Part shown: piece after piece, positions 21,869-32,983 of the stretch
How the letters are laid out: each line of letters opens with the position of its first letter
Position numbering within the stretch: the stretch's first letter is position 1
NCBI RefSeq assembly: GCF_030272615.1
Contig: NC_081412.1
Location: 138,696,747-138,760,746 of the forward strand
Source: Cryptomeria japonica
Taxonomy: Eukaryota > Streptophyta > Pinopsida > Cupressales > Cupressaceae
Reading direction: 5' to 3'
DNA length: 64,000 nucleotides
Program-made: the position numbers and the translations under genes
The notes under the pieces: model-generated
The model's database searches: none
The model's input: the letters and a program-made list of their open reading frames with translations, nothing else
Told to the model about the DNA's origin: nothing

Positions 21869-22151
21869 TGTTAGTTTAAAAATGAGCAGAGAAAACACAT
21901 AATAGTGAACAGAAAATAGCAGAAAGAATAATAGACACAACAAAGAATTCAAGACACAAGATTAATGTGGTTCACCACTAAGTGGCTATGTCCACCAGAA
22001 ACGTGGGGAGAATTCTCATTAACCAATATCTAGTTACACAGTACATACATGACTGCACTCAGTCATTTATATAGACATCTTAGATATGAAATGAAGAGTG
22101 TTCTGGGGAAGACAAACAACCATGTGACTGTTGGGCTTCATATACCCAACA
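21869..22151 (-). repeat. 5' LTR (right) of the compact element
   Basis: 283 bp partner of 20036-20317, ending ATACCCAACA at the AATTT duplication. Confidence 0.92.
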
Positions 22152-22156
22152 AATTT

Positions 22157-23170
22157 TGATTCTAGGAACTTTAACTGTAGTATATTTAGAACCAAATCAC
22201 CGACTTCTAAGATTTGTTTATTCAATGAATAACTGTAGATGGACAGATAATATCTTGTGGTTAGTGGCTACTCTAATACTTAGATTAGGAGGCTTTTGGT
22301 CCCCTCATGAGCATGCTGTGAAATTAAAAACACCAATGGAGCTTTCATATTCTAGAGATTCTACCACTTGTACTAATCCCCTAATTTTATACTTAGTTGC
22401 CACTTCTATATGAAATAATTTGTAATATATTTTGATAATTTATTGTTTGACTTTATTGTATTGTTAACAATGACTTTGTGATGGTTTACTTGAATGTGAG
22501 TATGATTTCATTTATAGATTATTATTATAATTTTAATAATTTATTGTTTGATTTGTATTATATTTTTCTTTCTTAGTAATATAATAATGATGGTTTTATG
22601 AGGTAAGGTTGATGAAGTTATCAAATTCTACATTTGATCATATTAATTGATTAAAAAATAGTAGTTTATTTTTTTAGTTAATTAATAAATACTATCAAAT
22701 GTACAATACAATGGCTGCATAGACAAGGTTATTTTGTGATGATTTACTTAGAATTTTATTTTATAATTTAATTTATGAATTCTTATTAATATTACTTGGT
22801 AAAACTGAAATAATCTTTTGTTTTCTATACTTTATTTTAGAATGGTTACATTCTTAGTGGTTAATGATAGAACATGAAAGAGATATGGCTCTTTAATCTT
22901 CTACATCTAATATATTAAAAAAATTACAAATTAAAAAACAAATCATATTAGTTTCTTAATATATTGTTAAGGTCTAAAATTAGTTTAAATTACACTTAAA
23001 TTATATTAGTTTAGTATTTTCATATTTTCATATCATCTATAGGAGTTAAAATGCTTCTTTTGATCTTCAATGGCTCACTAGATGCTGTATCTTTATAGAA
23101 TTCAATTTTGTTTTTTACAATATTTTTCTGGATTTAGAATCCAAGGTAACATAATAATAATTATACATAT
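22157..23170. repeat. Copy A of a duplicated AT-rich segment (right part)
   Basis: Matches 25866-26580 (copy B) with many differences. The best block is TTTTGATTCTA...CACCGACTT...TGGTCCCCTCATGAGCAT (22152-22400 against 25866-26100). Similarity continues weakly through the ATCTTCTACATCTAA region to about 23160. No protein-coding signal that I trust: the short frame at 22156-22413 is not conserved as a frame in copy B. Confidence 0.6.
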
Positions 23171-25152
23171 TGCATCAATTGATATGTCTAGCACTAAGAG
23201 TGTAAACTAATGGTCCTTTGGACTTCACCCCTATTTGCAACACATTGGATTCTAATATCATATACACTTATCAAGATCACAAAAAAAATGTGACACAAGG
23301 TTAAAAATAAGGTCTACACTTTACTAGGCTTTACCCATGGCTTCATTGTCAACTTGTAAAATGGTGACACATGCCTACTAGTTGCATTTAGTGGGTTTTC
23401 AAATCCACAATGGGAAAAAATAGTTTTGAGTGTTTAGATGGTTCTCAAGTTACATAAATAGAACACTTGGAATCATCTTACACACCTTACTATTGGACTT
23501 AAGAATTAAGAAATTAAAAACTTCAAACTTTCTCAAATTTATTTTAAAGATAAGTTAAAACTAGAGATCAAATTCAAAAATTTCCTTTCATGTCATATCT
23601 ATCTATGAGGCAAATCCAAAATTCATAAAAATTAAATTACAATTAATAATATTTGGACTTAACTATTTGATTGATTAAATATGTTGTTCCTACCTTAATC
23701 TAGACACATGACTTTAGAAATTTAACCATGGTACTAACTCCTAAGTCTAAATGAATAACTCCATGATAATTTCAAATTAGTTCCAAGAAGAATATTGAAC
23801 CTAAAATATTCTGTCAGAGATCAAACCTCCTTGGATATTGACCCAAACTCAATCTCGACATTGAATGTAATTAACTTTTAATTTAAATGGAATACTTTTA
23901 ATTGTTGCATGTCTAGGTGGCTTTGGCAATGCCACATTTATAATCTCAATCATTCCTAGGAACATGTGGCAAGATATCACCACTAATAGACACTAAAATT
24001 AAACTAAATGTTTGACAAAGGAAAATGAAAAATTCTAAGGTGGAATATAGGCTACTATATTAAGGCTCTTCTAATAAAACAATATAGATTTAAAAAGAAA
24101 AAATGATACCAAAACACCAAATGTATTCTCAAGACTATGGAAATACCATGATTCTAATAGGACATTAGAGATAATAGTAACTAATTTGGATTGAGATCTA
24201 TATTGAATCAAACCTAGGATGAGAACCACTTAATCTGTTTTGAATTCAAAGGGATCCATTATGAATGTTAGACACCATAAACTACCGTATCTTATTTAAC
24301 AAATAACTTTGATCTAACACTAAGCAAATAACACCATGAATAAGAAGAAGAATAGAGCATAGAAGTGGGTGAAAGTTGACATCTAAATGCATCAAAGAGG
24401 TTATCAAACCACAAAGTAGTTTATAGCTAAGGACTTTATTATGGTGCACCTAATTTTTCTTGAAACTTGAAAGTGAGAAACATGTGTATCTCAATTTTGA
24501 TATGGTTTTCAACCATAGACATGATCATATACCATAATTAAATATACTATAAAGGAATTAAGCGGGATCCATTCACTAAATCTAAGGAGTTGGAGTTCCA
24601 AATTTAACATCCAACTAAATTGTGGTGAATTCCAATACCAAATTAACTCTTGAAGGTTCAAAACCTACGAGAAAGGGTTCAATATTATCTTAGATTTGAT
24701 ATTCTTTATATTTGGGTTTAATACAAATAAGTCTTCTAATAAAAGAGTTTAAATGGAATTGGCAAGTAGCCCCATCTCTCAACATAATTATGATAGTTGA
24801 AAAAATCTTGTCTAATTAGCCAAAACCTATGACTTTATAGTTAAATAAAAAATTTATATTTTTTAAGCAATTAAATGAAGATATCTATGATTTTAAACCT
24901 ATCCATAATATATTCTCATAATAATAATATAAAAATAACATATATTTTGTCTAAATCACTTGAAAAAAACTTATTAATTTTAAGACAATCTTTATGATGA
25001 TAAATGTGTTTATGAAAAACCATAGTTGTGAGAAGCCTGAGCCCTAAATAACTATTTTTAGTCCTAGCTTATTCTACAAATTAATGGAACTAATACAAAT
25101 AGATTTTTATAAAAATAGTACTATAATCTAGAGATGCATTGATATCATTTCC
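23171..25152. other. AT-rich DNA without recognised features
   Basis: About 2 kb, strongly AT-rich, with stop codons in all frames and no conserved motif, LTR or inverted repeat noticed by reading. Possibly very old transposon or intergenic sequence. Confidence 0.5.
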
Positions 25153-25240
25153 TAATAATTTTCAAACCTTTAAGAGCATTTGACATTAACGAATTTAATA
25201 ATTTTCAAACCTTTAAGAGCATTTGACATTAGTGAATTTA
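25153..25240. repeat. Tandem duplication, ~43-bp unit
   Basis: TAATAATTTTCAAACCTTTA...CATTTGACATTA occurs at 25153 and again at 25196 with nearly no differences. A simple local duplication. Confidence 0.85.
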
Positions 25241-25460
25241 ATATTGAAATGAAATAAGGTTTCACGTATTCATAGAGTTCTATGTATTAAGTATCTTATA
25301 AAAAAATTCATGATGGAAAATGTGAGATCATGATAGGTCAAATAATATCCCTAAACTTGGTTATGAAAATTCTAAAAATAGATTAAATTGACTTCACATA
25401 AAAAAATGAATGAGTTATCTTGATAATCTAAGAGTAAGATAGTAACAAAAATCATAAGTA

Positions 25461-25800
25461 ATTGGATATAGTTTATGGTCTATCGCTTTTTTTAAATCAA
25501 AACATACTTAGTCATCAATCAAATCAAAGTCTATACTTTATGGACAACAATGGTAGTAATAAAAATTAGAAGAAATTGGATATAGTTTATGGACTATACA
25601 TTTTCTAACATCAAAACATTCTTAGTGATCAACAAATCGCAGCTTATACTTTATGGAATACTATATTTTGTCGTAGTAATAAAAAATAAGCAATTGGATA
25701 TAATTTATGGGCTATTGATTTTAGATTTGTGTGATCTAATTTTTCAATCATATCATACTTAGTGATTCATCATCAAAAAATAAAAAGTAATTAAAAATAT
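25461..25800. repeat. Three-unit tandem repeat, ~115-bp period
   Basis: Units start with ATTGGATATARTTTATGG at about 25461, 25575 and 25693, and include AAACATWCTTAGTGATCA and TATACTTTATGGA. The third unit runs into copy B. The same ACTTAGTGATTCAT word occurs in the tandem duplication of copy A. Confidence 0.75.
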
Positions 25801-26580
25801 CGATTGAAAAAATAACACAATCAAAGATCCGAAAGATAATTATTTCTCCACTAAAAAAACCTGTAATTTTGATTCTACCAACTTCAACTGAAATATATTT
25901 AGAACAAAATCACCGACTTTTGAAATATGTTTAGTTAATGAATAACCCTCAGATGGACAGAGAATATCTTGTGGTCCGTGGCTATTCTACTGCTCATATT
26001 AAGAGGCTTTTGGTCCCCTCATGAGCATACTATGAAATTAAAAACATCAGTGGGGCTTTCACATTGTAGAGATTATACCTCTGCGTTGATCCGTTAATTT
26101 CTACTGTTAGCCACTTTTATATTTAAATAAATTGTTAATAGATTCTGATAATTTATTGCTCTACTTGTTCTTGTACTGATTTTCTTGTTTATTTACTAGT
26201 ATAATAACGATGACTTTGTGACGGTTTACTTGATTGTGATTCTATGTTTTAATTTATGGATTATAATTAGTACTATCCTTTCAAATTGAATTAGTCTCAT
26301 GTTTTGTATATGTTGTTTTAGAAGGGTTATCTTCTTCGTGGTTAAATGCGAAAATGAAGGAAATATGATTCTTTAATCTTCTATACATCTAACACTCTTC
26401 TAAAAAAATAAAATAAATTAAAACTATTATTTTCAATATTTAAATAAATGTTTTATATTAATATCTTAATATTATCAAAAGTTTATTAAGTGTAATATTT
26501 TTATAAATTTAATTTGGTTTATAATAACTTTTTGGATATAGAATTTAAGGCAATACATTGGTAATTAGTGTAACATTCTA
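25700..26580. repeat. Copy B of the duplicated segment (without the transporter fragment)
   Basis: Homologous to 18790-18960 joined to 20010-20035, 22152-22430 and on to about 23160. Here AAGATAATTATTTC is followed at once by TCCACTAAAAAAACCTGTAATTTTG. Copy A has about 1.05 kb, including the transporter exons, between the same two points. Copy B also lacks the compact LTR element, so it is the empty state for both. Confidence 0.6.
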
Positions 26581-28240
26581 TATTTGACATCCTCTGCATT
26601 ATGTTATATGTTATATTTTGCTTTTTTATTTTTATTTTGATTCTAACAATTTGAATAAGGAACAATTAAGAATATGTTAATGAATCGATTTATATCATGT
26701 AGAAATAGTTCGAAGTAATGTCAATATGGAATTGATTTTTATAGAATTGAAAATAGATGTTTTGTAATGTGTTTGATGGTTTATTCTTATGCTTCTAAAT
26801 TTTATTAGACTACATAGTCTTTTTGGTTTGTTAAGGTGGATGCATGAAACTGTCTTCCTCCTCCAAGATTGAAAGGGAGAGAATCATAGAAGAGAGGGAC
26901 GTAGATCTAAAAGGAAAAATTGGAGGTCATCAGTGTGAAATAAGCCAAGAAAATGGAAGCAAGATTGATATAACAATCAAAATCTATTGTAGGTAGAATG
27001 ATTGATATTAGATTGATCAAAGTACATCAATATATAGGAAATGGGGAACTCGAATTTTCTATATTTGGAGAGAAAGTAGGTAGGGTAGATAAGGTAGGTA
27101 AATCTCTCAACCACCAACTAAGCTAAGCTTAAATTGTAGTAAAATATAGTATAAATACTATTTACACTCCCTTAAACATATCTTAGGTGAGGAGAAAGAG
27201 TGGGTCCTGACATTGAATCTTAATAAGTTACCTAAGTACAATGCATTTGAAAAAGAAGAGGAGGAAACACAATGGAATAAACTTCCCCCAAAAATGAGAA
27301 AAAAGAAGAAGAAAGGAACTAGAAGGCCTCCCATAAGAAGGATTCTACTATTGAAGTGGACCTCACCCCAGGAAGAGCTCATAAGTGGATGAACTTGGTC
27401 TTGGTGAAGGGTTTGATGAATATATTAGCAACCAAATCTAAAGAGTCACAAAAGACTAAGTCAATGACGTGTATATTGGCTAATAGATTTGTCTCCTCAA
27501 ATATTTAAATATTATTACTTGACAATAATAAAACTCCCTCATATGATAAAATTTTGATTTTTTTTCACTATTTAAAAGTGGGGTATATTGTTAACCAACA
27601 AGCAGTAAAGGTGGACTAATATTTTCCCATGGCCATGATACAAATGTGATGAAAGGATTTGAAACGAGAAGGTAAATTTTAGAAAACTAACTTGAACACA
27701 AGTGCTATTGAGACTAAATGATTTTAAAGAATGAATATCACTAGCATCCCAATATAAAGATGGAAATAGCAATGATAAAATGGACACTTCGAATTCAAAT
27801 TTTACTGAATCCTAGAAGAAAATGAATGCAACTTTAATGAATATGACATTCAAATAGAAAGGCAATATTCAAACATTTAATCAAGCTCACAAACTTAAAA
27901 TAAATATTAAAGTAAAACATTCAATTCCAAAGGCACACAAACAAAAGGATTCAGGAACAAGAATTTTTTAATTGATTAAACTTTGACTGTGTCTCACTCT
28001 TACACTAAAATAAAATTGGAACAAAAAATTAGGACCATTCCATAGTCCTTCAATTACATATTTATAACTATCCAAAATGTAACTGCCCAATAGTCTTCGA
28101 AATAGATTCTTTTATAAGAATCATTTAAAATAAAGTTTTAAAATATTTTTGAACTTTATTAAATATTAAAAATTTATTAAAATAGATCTAGACTAAGGTT
28201 AAGGTGGCTTATTTTATGGGCATGTGTTGGTTCCATCGAC
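26581..28240. other. AT-rich DNA without recognised features
   Basis: No convincing coding frame, LTR or inverted repeat found on either strand. A GA-rich patch (26860-26960) and short frames on the minus strand (27158-27382, 27572-27787) show no family resemblance. Confidence 0.5.
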
Positions 28241-28241
28241 T

Positions 28242-29761
28242 GGGACTTGTTGTGATATTGGTATCAATATTCAACTATGTAGTTATCAAGTTAAACTCAT
28301 TGACCCATGTTTCATGAGTATTGGTTCACAAGAACCCATCTCTCCTGAGAATGAATGGTCCACTTAGCACTCATTACATCTAGAAGATGCTCACAAAGGT
28401 AAAGCATTGGACCTTCCCAGGACATCACCAATCCTAGTACTACTCCAATTCAAGCGCAGTTAACCACGAAGTTTCCTCCAAGGGTAAACCCACTTAGCTT
28501 GAAATCCCATTTGCAAAACCTTTAGTAAGTGTTATACCTTATGAACCATTAATTATATACCCCCTTTAGCTCATTAATGGATAAGTAGGAGGCCATAAGA
28601 AGTCAAATTATGATATTGCTATTAGGATTCAATTGTGTAGCTTTTGAGTCAAACTCATTGACCTATGTTTCATGAGGAGTGGTTCACAAGAACCTGTCTC
28701 TAGTGAGAATGAATGGTCTACTTAGCACTCATTTCATCTAGGTGATGCTCATAGACATGAAGCATTGGGACTTCTCAGGAGGTCACCCATCCCAGTACTT
28801 ACTCCAACTTAGCCGCACTTAACCATAAAGTTTCATCCAAGGTTAAACCCACTTAGCTTGCAACCCAATTTGCAAAAATCTTTAGCAAGTCTTGTGCCTT
28901 ATGAACCATTCATTATAGATCCCCTTAATCTCATCAATTGATAAGTAGGAGGCCACAACAAGTTAAATTATGATATTGATATTAGGATTCAACTATGCAA
29001 GTTTTGAGTCAAACTCATTGACCATGTTTCATGAGTAGTAGCTCACAAGCACCCATCTATCATGAGAATGAATGGTCCACTTGTCACTCATTTCATCTAG
29101 GTGATGCTCATAGAGGTGAAGCATTAGGACTTCCCGGGAGGTCATCGATCCTAATACTACTCCAACTCAAGCCTACTTAACCACAAAGTTTCTTCCAAGG
29201 TTAAAACCATTTAGCTTGCAACCCCATTTGCAAAATCTTCAGCAATTGTTGTTCCTTATGAACCATCACTTGATTTAAGTAGGAGGCCACAATAAGTCAA
29301 ATTATGATATTGCTATTAGAATTCAACTATGTAGTTTTTTATTCAGACTCATTGACCCATGTTTCATGAGTAGCGGTTCACAAGAACCTATCTCTAATGG
29401 GAATGAATGGTCTACTTAGCACTCATTGCATCTAGGTGATGCTCATAGAAGTGAAGCATTGGGCCTTCTAGGGAGGTTACCCATCCAATGCTACTCCAAC
29501 TCAAGCATGCTTAACCACAAAGTTTCCTCCAAGGTTAAATCCACATAGCTTGCAACCCCATTTGCAAAACCTTCAACAAGTATTATTCCTTATGAACCAT
29601 TCATTATAGAGTCCCTTTAACTCATTAGTTGATAAGTAGGAGGGTAGAACAAGTCAAATTATGATGTTTCTATTAGGATTCAATTATGGTTTTTTGAGTC
29701 AAACTCATTGATCCATGTTTCATGAGTAGGGTTTTGGTTCAATACATTGGGACTTGTTGTG
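28242..29761 (-). repeat. Tandem array of four ~350-bp units with 5S-rRNA-like blocks
   Basis: TGATATTG-type anchors recur at 28253, 28611, 28971, 29305 and 29662, giving units of about 358, 360, 334 and 357 bp and a partial fifth. Each unit has a block that on the minus strand resembles the 3' half of plant 5S rRNA, strongest around GTACTAGGATGGGTGACCTCC and GGGAAGTCC. Blocks lie at about 28400-28508, 28758-28866, 29118-29227 and 29452-29560. The outer edges are marked by the same 13 bases, GGGACTTGTTGTG (28242-28254 and 29749-29761). Two explanations fit: a decayed 5S rDNA array, or tandem LTRs of a Cassandra-type element, which carry 5S-like sequence. I favour the second because the 5' part of the 5S gene is replaced by unrelated sequence, but this is not proven. 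Confidence 0.7.
28758..28866 (-). pseudogene. Best-preserved 5S-rRNA-like block in the array
   Basis: On the minus strand it reads GGTTAAGTGCGGCTAAG, then GTACTGGGATGGGTGACC, then TCCTGAGAAGTCCC. These correspond to the 5S rRNA internal control region and 3' stem. The first ~40 bases of a real 5S gene are not recognisable and there is no clear T-run terminator, so it is not a functional 5S gene. Confidence 0.6.
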
Positions 29762-31939
29762 CTACCACTACTCGTGCCTTGGAATTCATTAGAGCTTCTA
29801 TCACTATTGGGATCTCTACATGTTGAGGAATGAGTACATTTTTAGTTATGAGTTTGCATAAGGCTTTGTTTACATAAATGTTATCTATCTTGGTGGTGAT
29901 GACCATCATACTAGTGTAGAGAACAATCAATCCTTTCCAACTTCTTTAAAGTATCCTTATTAAAGGCCTTTTCATGTAAGAATACATAAATTACCTTCAT
30001 AAATTCTTCTTTCAGCTCATTCACAGTGGCATCTCCATCATTGTCTTTCTTTTTGAGCTAACATCCAATATTTGTGAATTATTTAATGACATCAGCCAAC
30101 ATATGATTGCATTTCATAAGAAATTTTCTTTCCTCTTTGATATTTTCTTAAGGAAATAATCTTTTCACTTGATTCTTTCTCTCTCCAATACACACCTTGT
30201 ATGAATTATATTTTGAACTATGTTCTCTATTGTATCTTTGTCTAAATATATATCCACAATCTCTTTTAGCTCATTATCTTACCAACGATAGTACTAGGAA
30301 TCTCACCAGTAGCAAGAGCCAAGGATGGGGCTACCTATATATTGTCATTCAACACCTTTTGTGAGGGAATAGTCAATGATTGTGTGAAGATAGTTGAAAA
30401 CATTAGGATCTCCTACAAAGAGTTGAACATACACATGTTTGAAGAAGAGGCAGGTGACCTAGCTAAAGGCCTGCAAAGGAGTTGCATCATTGGTCTTTGG
30501 AAGAGGAGAGGTGAAAAAATTTAGAGAAGGAAGAGCCTACTAAACAACAAGTACAAATGTAGACAAAGTAGTTATTGGAGCTGATTTTCTATGACAAAAA
30601 TCAAGAGAAGGGTCCTAGAAGGTTTGAGGACCCCAAACAAGGTGCGATGTAGATGTAGAGAGAAAACACAAGGAGAAGAAAAGGCCACACTAGACACCAT
30701 CTACATATGGATCATGTCTATGGGTTGTGAAAATGGAGGGACATTATGAAGAGAGAGACTAGTGATATCCCTAAGGAGGGAGAAATGAAAACTTGCACCC
30801 ACTTAGGATGAGGCTCGTCAATAGACCTCAAATCAACATGAAATATGGAGAGAAAATGTATCTAGAGATGGTAGGAGAAATAAAAACTAGTGCAGGCATG
30901 AAAGTAGAAGGAGAAGAAGCAAAAAATAGAGATTCACCCTTAGTCTTCAAGGAAGCCTCATTCTCTTGATCCATTGCCTATTAATGACACTTACACTCAT
31001 GTGCAAGTTGTTTTTGACGTAGATGGGATCCAAGAGTAGAAGCCTGATAAGACCCATAGAATCCTGCATCACAGGTGGAGATGTCTGTGTCATTGCTAAT
31101 AGAAGAGAAGGCTCAACCAATGGAATAAGAGGTTTCATGGAAGAAAGAATTTTTATACTCAATTATAGACATATTTCCTCTTAATAGGTGCTAAAGGAGA
31201 GGGGTGAGTAAACAAATAATGCTTACCCTTTCCATACAAAGTAGGGTGAGTTATTTCACCAAGGATAGGAATCTCAAAAGGAGGACGTGCCTTAAACTTC
31301 AACAATGTAGGTGTCTTTCCTTTTTATGGGCTAGGTACAATCAAAGGATCATAAGACACCAGTAGAGTTTGCATGGTTCTTGGTGGACGAAGAGGCCTAC
31401 CCTAAAGAATAAGCTTATTCTTTCCTATTGACGAGGAGGGGGAAAAAGATGAAGCACTTTGTTGTATAAGTGTAGACATAGATGCAGAGGTAGGTGTAGG
31501 AGGATCCAAAGAAATACTAGGTTGAGCCAAGTTAGGTGCTAACTCCCCAATATTATACTTATAATATGATTTGCACAATGGATACACATGAGGAAGCATA
31601 GGCTCAACCGGAGTAGGGTAGAAATGATCAAGACAAAATCCCCCATGTGATACTAGTGGTTGATATCTAGTATCTTGGGTAGTATGCGTGGTGCCCTTAT
31701 GGGGAAAATTTACACACTTGTGCACTACTAAGGGGACTACATCCTTATAAACCAGCCATAGAATGCCTAGCTTCACCTAGAATAAGTTAGTTGTAGTAAT
31801 TACAACAAATGTGTTATAAACTTCCTTGGGTCTCACAACGACCATTAAGGTAATTCATCCCATAGGGGGGACAAAAAGACCATCATGTATACAAATGGTG
31901 GCCTTACACTTGTCATATTTTACCCAATGCAATCCATTG

Positions 31940-32983
31940 GGGTGAGCTCACAATAATGGTTCCCACTTTCATCCACGAAGGAAAAATGTGATGGCAAGAA
32001 AAAAAATTCAGAGGGGGTTCGAGTGAAGTGGGGGTGTTCGAACGAACTACTCCTTGGGGTTCGAGTGAACCCCCCACTTCGCTCGAATCCCCGCTTTTGA
32101 GAAAACCGCCTTTAACGTTTTTTTATGTATATTTTTAATTATATTGGGGGGGTTCGCTCAAACCCCCCTTCATTTGAAGCCATTTTTTTACACTTCTCTG
32201 AAGCTTTCTACAATTTTTTGCAGATTTTTGGCCTTCAAACCTCTGGTTGAAGGCTCAAATGGAATGATCTTGATAAACCAAAATGTAGTATGGTAGTCCT
32301 TGAAGAAAGCTTTCCAATTACTATAATTTTATTACATATTGAGTTTATTATGAACTTTTTTTTTTAATTTTACCAAACATAGGTTTTTCACCGAACATGA
32401 ATTTCTTTGTTCAATGCATCGGGAAAAATAGTAAACCAATTCAAATTTTTTTTGAAAAACATCTATGCCCTAACTATTGATGTCTTCTTTCTAACAATTA
32501 TTTTTTTTAATTTCGATATATATAGAACAAGTTATGTGTTCAAATGAACACCTATGTCTAAAATATAATTGTTCGGACTTCAAAACCTAATAAAATGAAA
32601 AATATTCAACATATCACTATCAAACCAACTGCAAGCCCTAGATATTGATGTCACAAACCGAAATTCAAAATAATTGAGTTTTTATCATTTATAGAAAAAA
32701 AATTATGCATTTCAGGAGGCACTTCACTCTTAAAAAATGTAGTTTGTTGTAAAAAACTACTTTTCGAGGGAGATGGAAAAATTAAAAAAAATCTTCAAAC
32801 AAATTTGAAAAAAAAATATATAGAATCTACAGACAAAATGCTACAAATCACTAATTTACATCATCTTCAAATTCTTAATAGTTTAAAAGTTATAGTTGTC
32901 GGAAGATGAAGATTATTTTTAAAAATGTTCATCTCAGTGACAAAAGTGGCAAAAAAGTGGGAACCATTATTGTGAGTTCACCC
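31940..32983. mobile_element. Non-autonomous DNA transposon (MITE-like, 1044 bp) with 30-bp terminal inverted repeats
   Basis: The left end GGGTGAGCTCACAATAATGG (31940 on) and the reverse complement of the right end (32954-32983) match at 29 of 30 positions. The flanks are ATTG on both sides (31936-31939 and 32984-32987), a 4-bp target duplication. Removing the element and one ATTG restores the surrounding protease frame through FINGLHW, which confirms both ends. The interior is AT-rich with a GC-rich hairpin (32014-32092) and no transposase. A 4-bp duplication does not fit the common plant MITE groups (PIF/Harbinger 3 bp, hAT 8, Mutator 9-11, Mariner TA). Confidence 0.88.
32014..32092. repeat. 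GC-rich hairpin inside the DNA transposon
   Basis: 32014-32034 (GGGGTTCGAGTGAAGTGGGGG) pairs with 32071-32092, about 20 of 22 positions, around a 36-base loop. A further TTCG/CGAA-rich inverted patch follows at about 32150-32175. It stands out in an otherwise AT-rich element. Confidence 0.75.

Larger units (their letters stand above)
20036..22151 (-). mobile_element. Compact non-autonomous LTR retrotransposon carrying one novel ORF
   Basis: LTRs of 282 and 283 bp (20036-20317, 21869-22151), TG...CA ends and a 5-bp duplication AATTT (20031-20035, 22152-22156). An initiator-Met-type primer site adjoins the right LTR, and a purine tract (ACGGGGGAGAT on the minus strand) adjoins the left LTR. 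The 1551-bp interior is filled by one 484-codon ORF with no gag, protease, RT, RNase H or integrase motif. Size is like a TRIM, but TRIMs normally lack a long ORF. LTR motifs such as TTAACGCGGTTCACC match the Tork-type E3 LTR, suggesting mobilisation by an E3-like element. The LTRs differ at about 20-25 sites by eye (near 92% identity), so the insertion is not recent. Confidence 0.93.

Noticed and set aside
22156..22413. 85-codon frame next to the compact element
   Set aside because: It starts in the target duplication, and copy B (25866-26110) does not keep the frame, so it is not a gene.
28758..28866. Functional 5S rRNA gene
   Set aside because: The 5' part of the gene is unrecognisable, the control region has changes and no T-run terminator is seen, so it is only 5S-like.
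28253..29735. CRISPR-like array
   Set aside because: Units are ~350 bp and diverge along their whole length, with no short identical repeats and unique spacers; the DNA is plant nuclear.
30342..30524. Plus-strand 60-codon frame
   Set aside because: It lies opposite the decayed gag-protease remnant, has no recognisable motif and no supporting context.
31936..31939. 3-bp (PIF/Harbinger-type) target duplication for the DNA transposon
   Set aside because: No 3-bp assignment makes both TIR ends symmetrical; only ATTG on both sides does.
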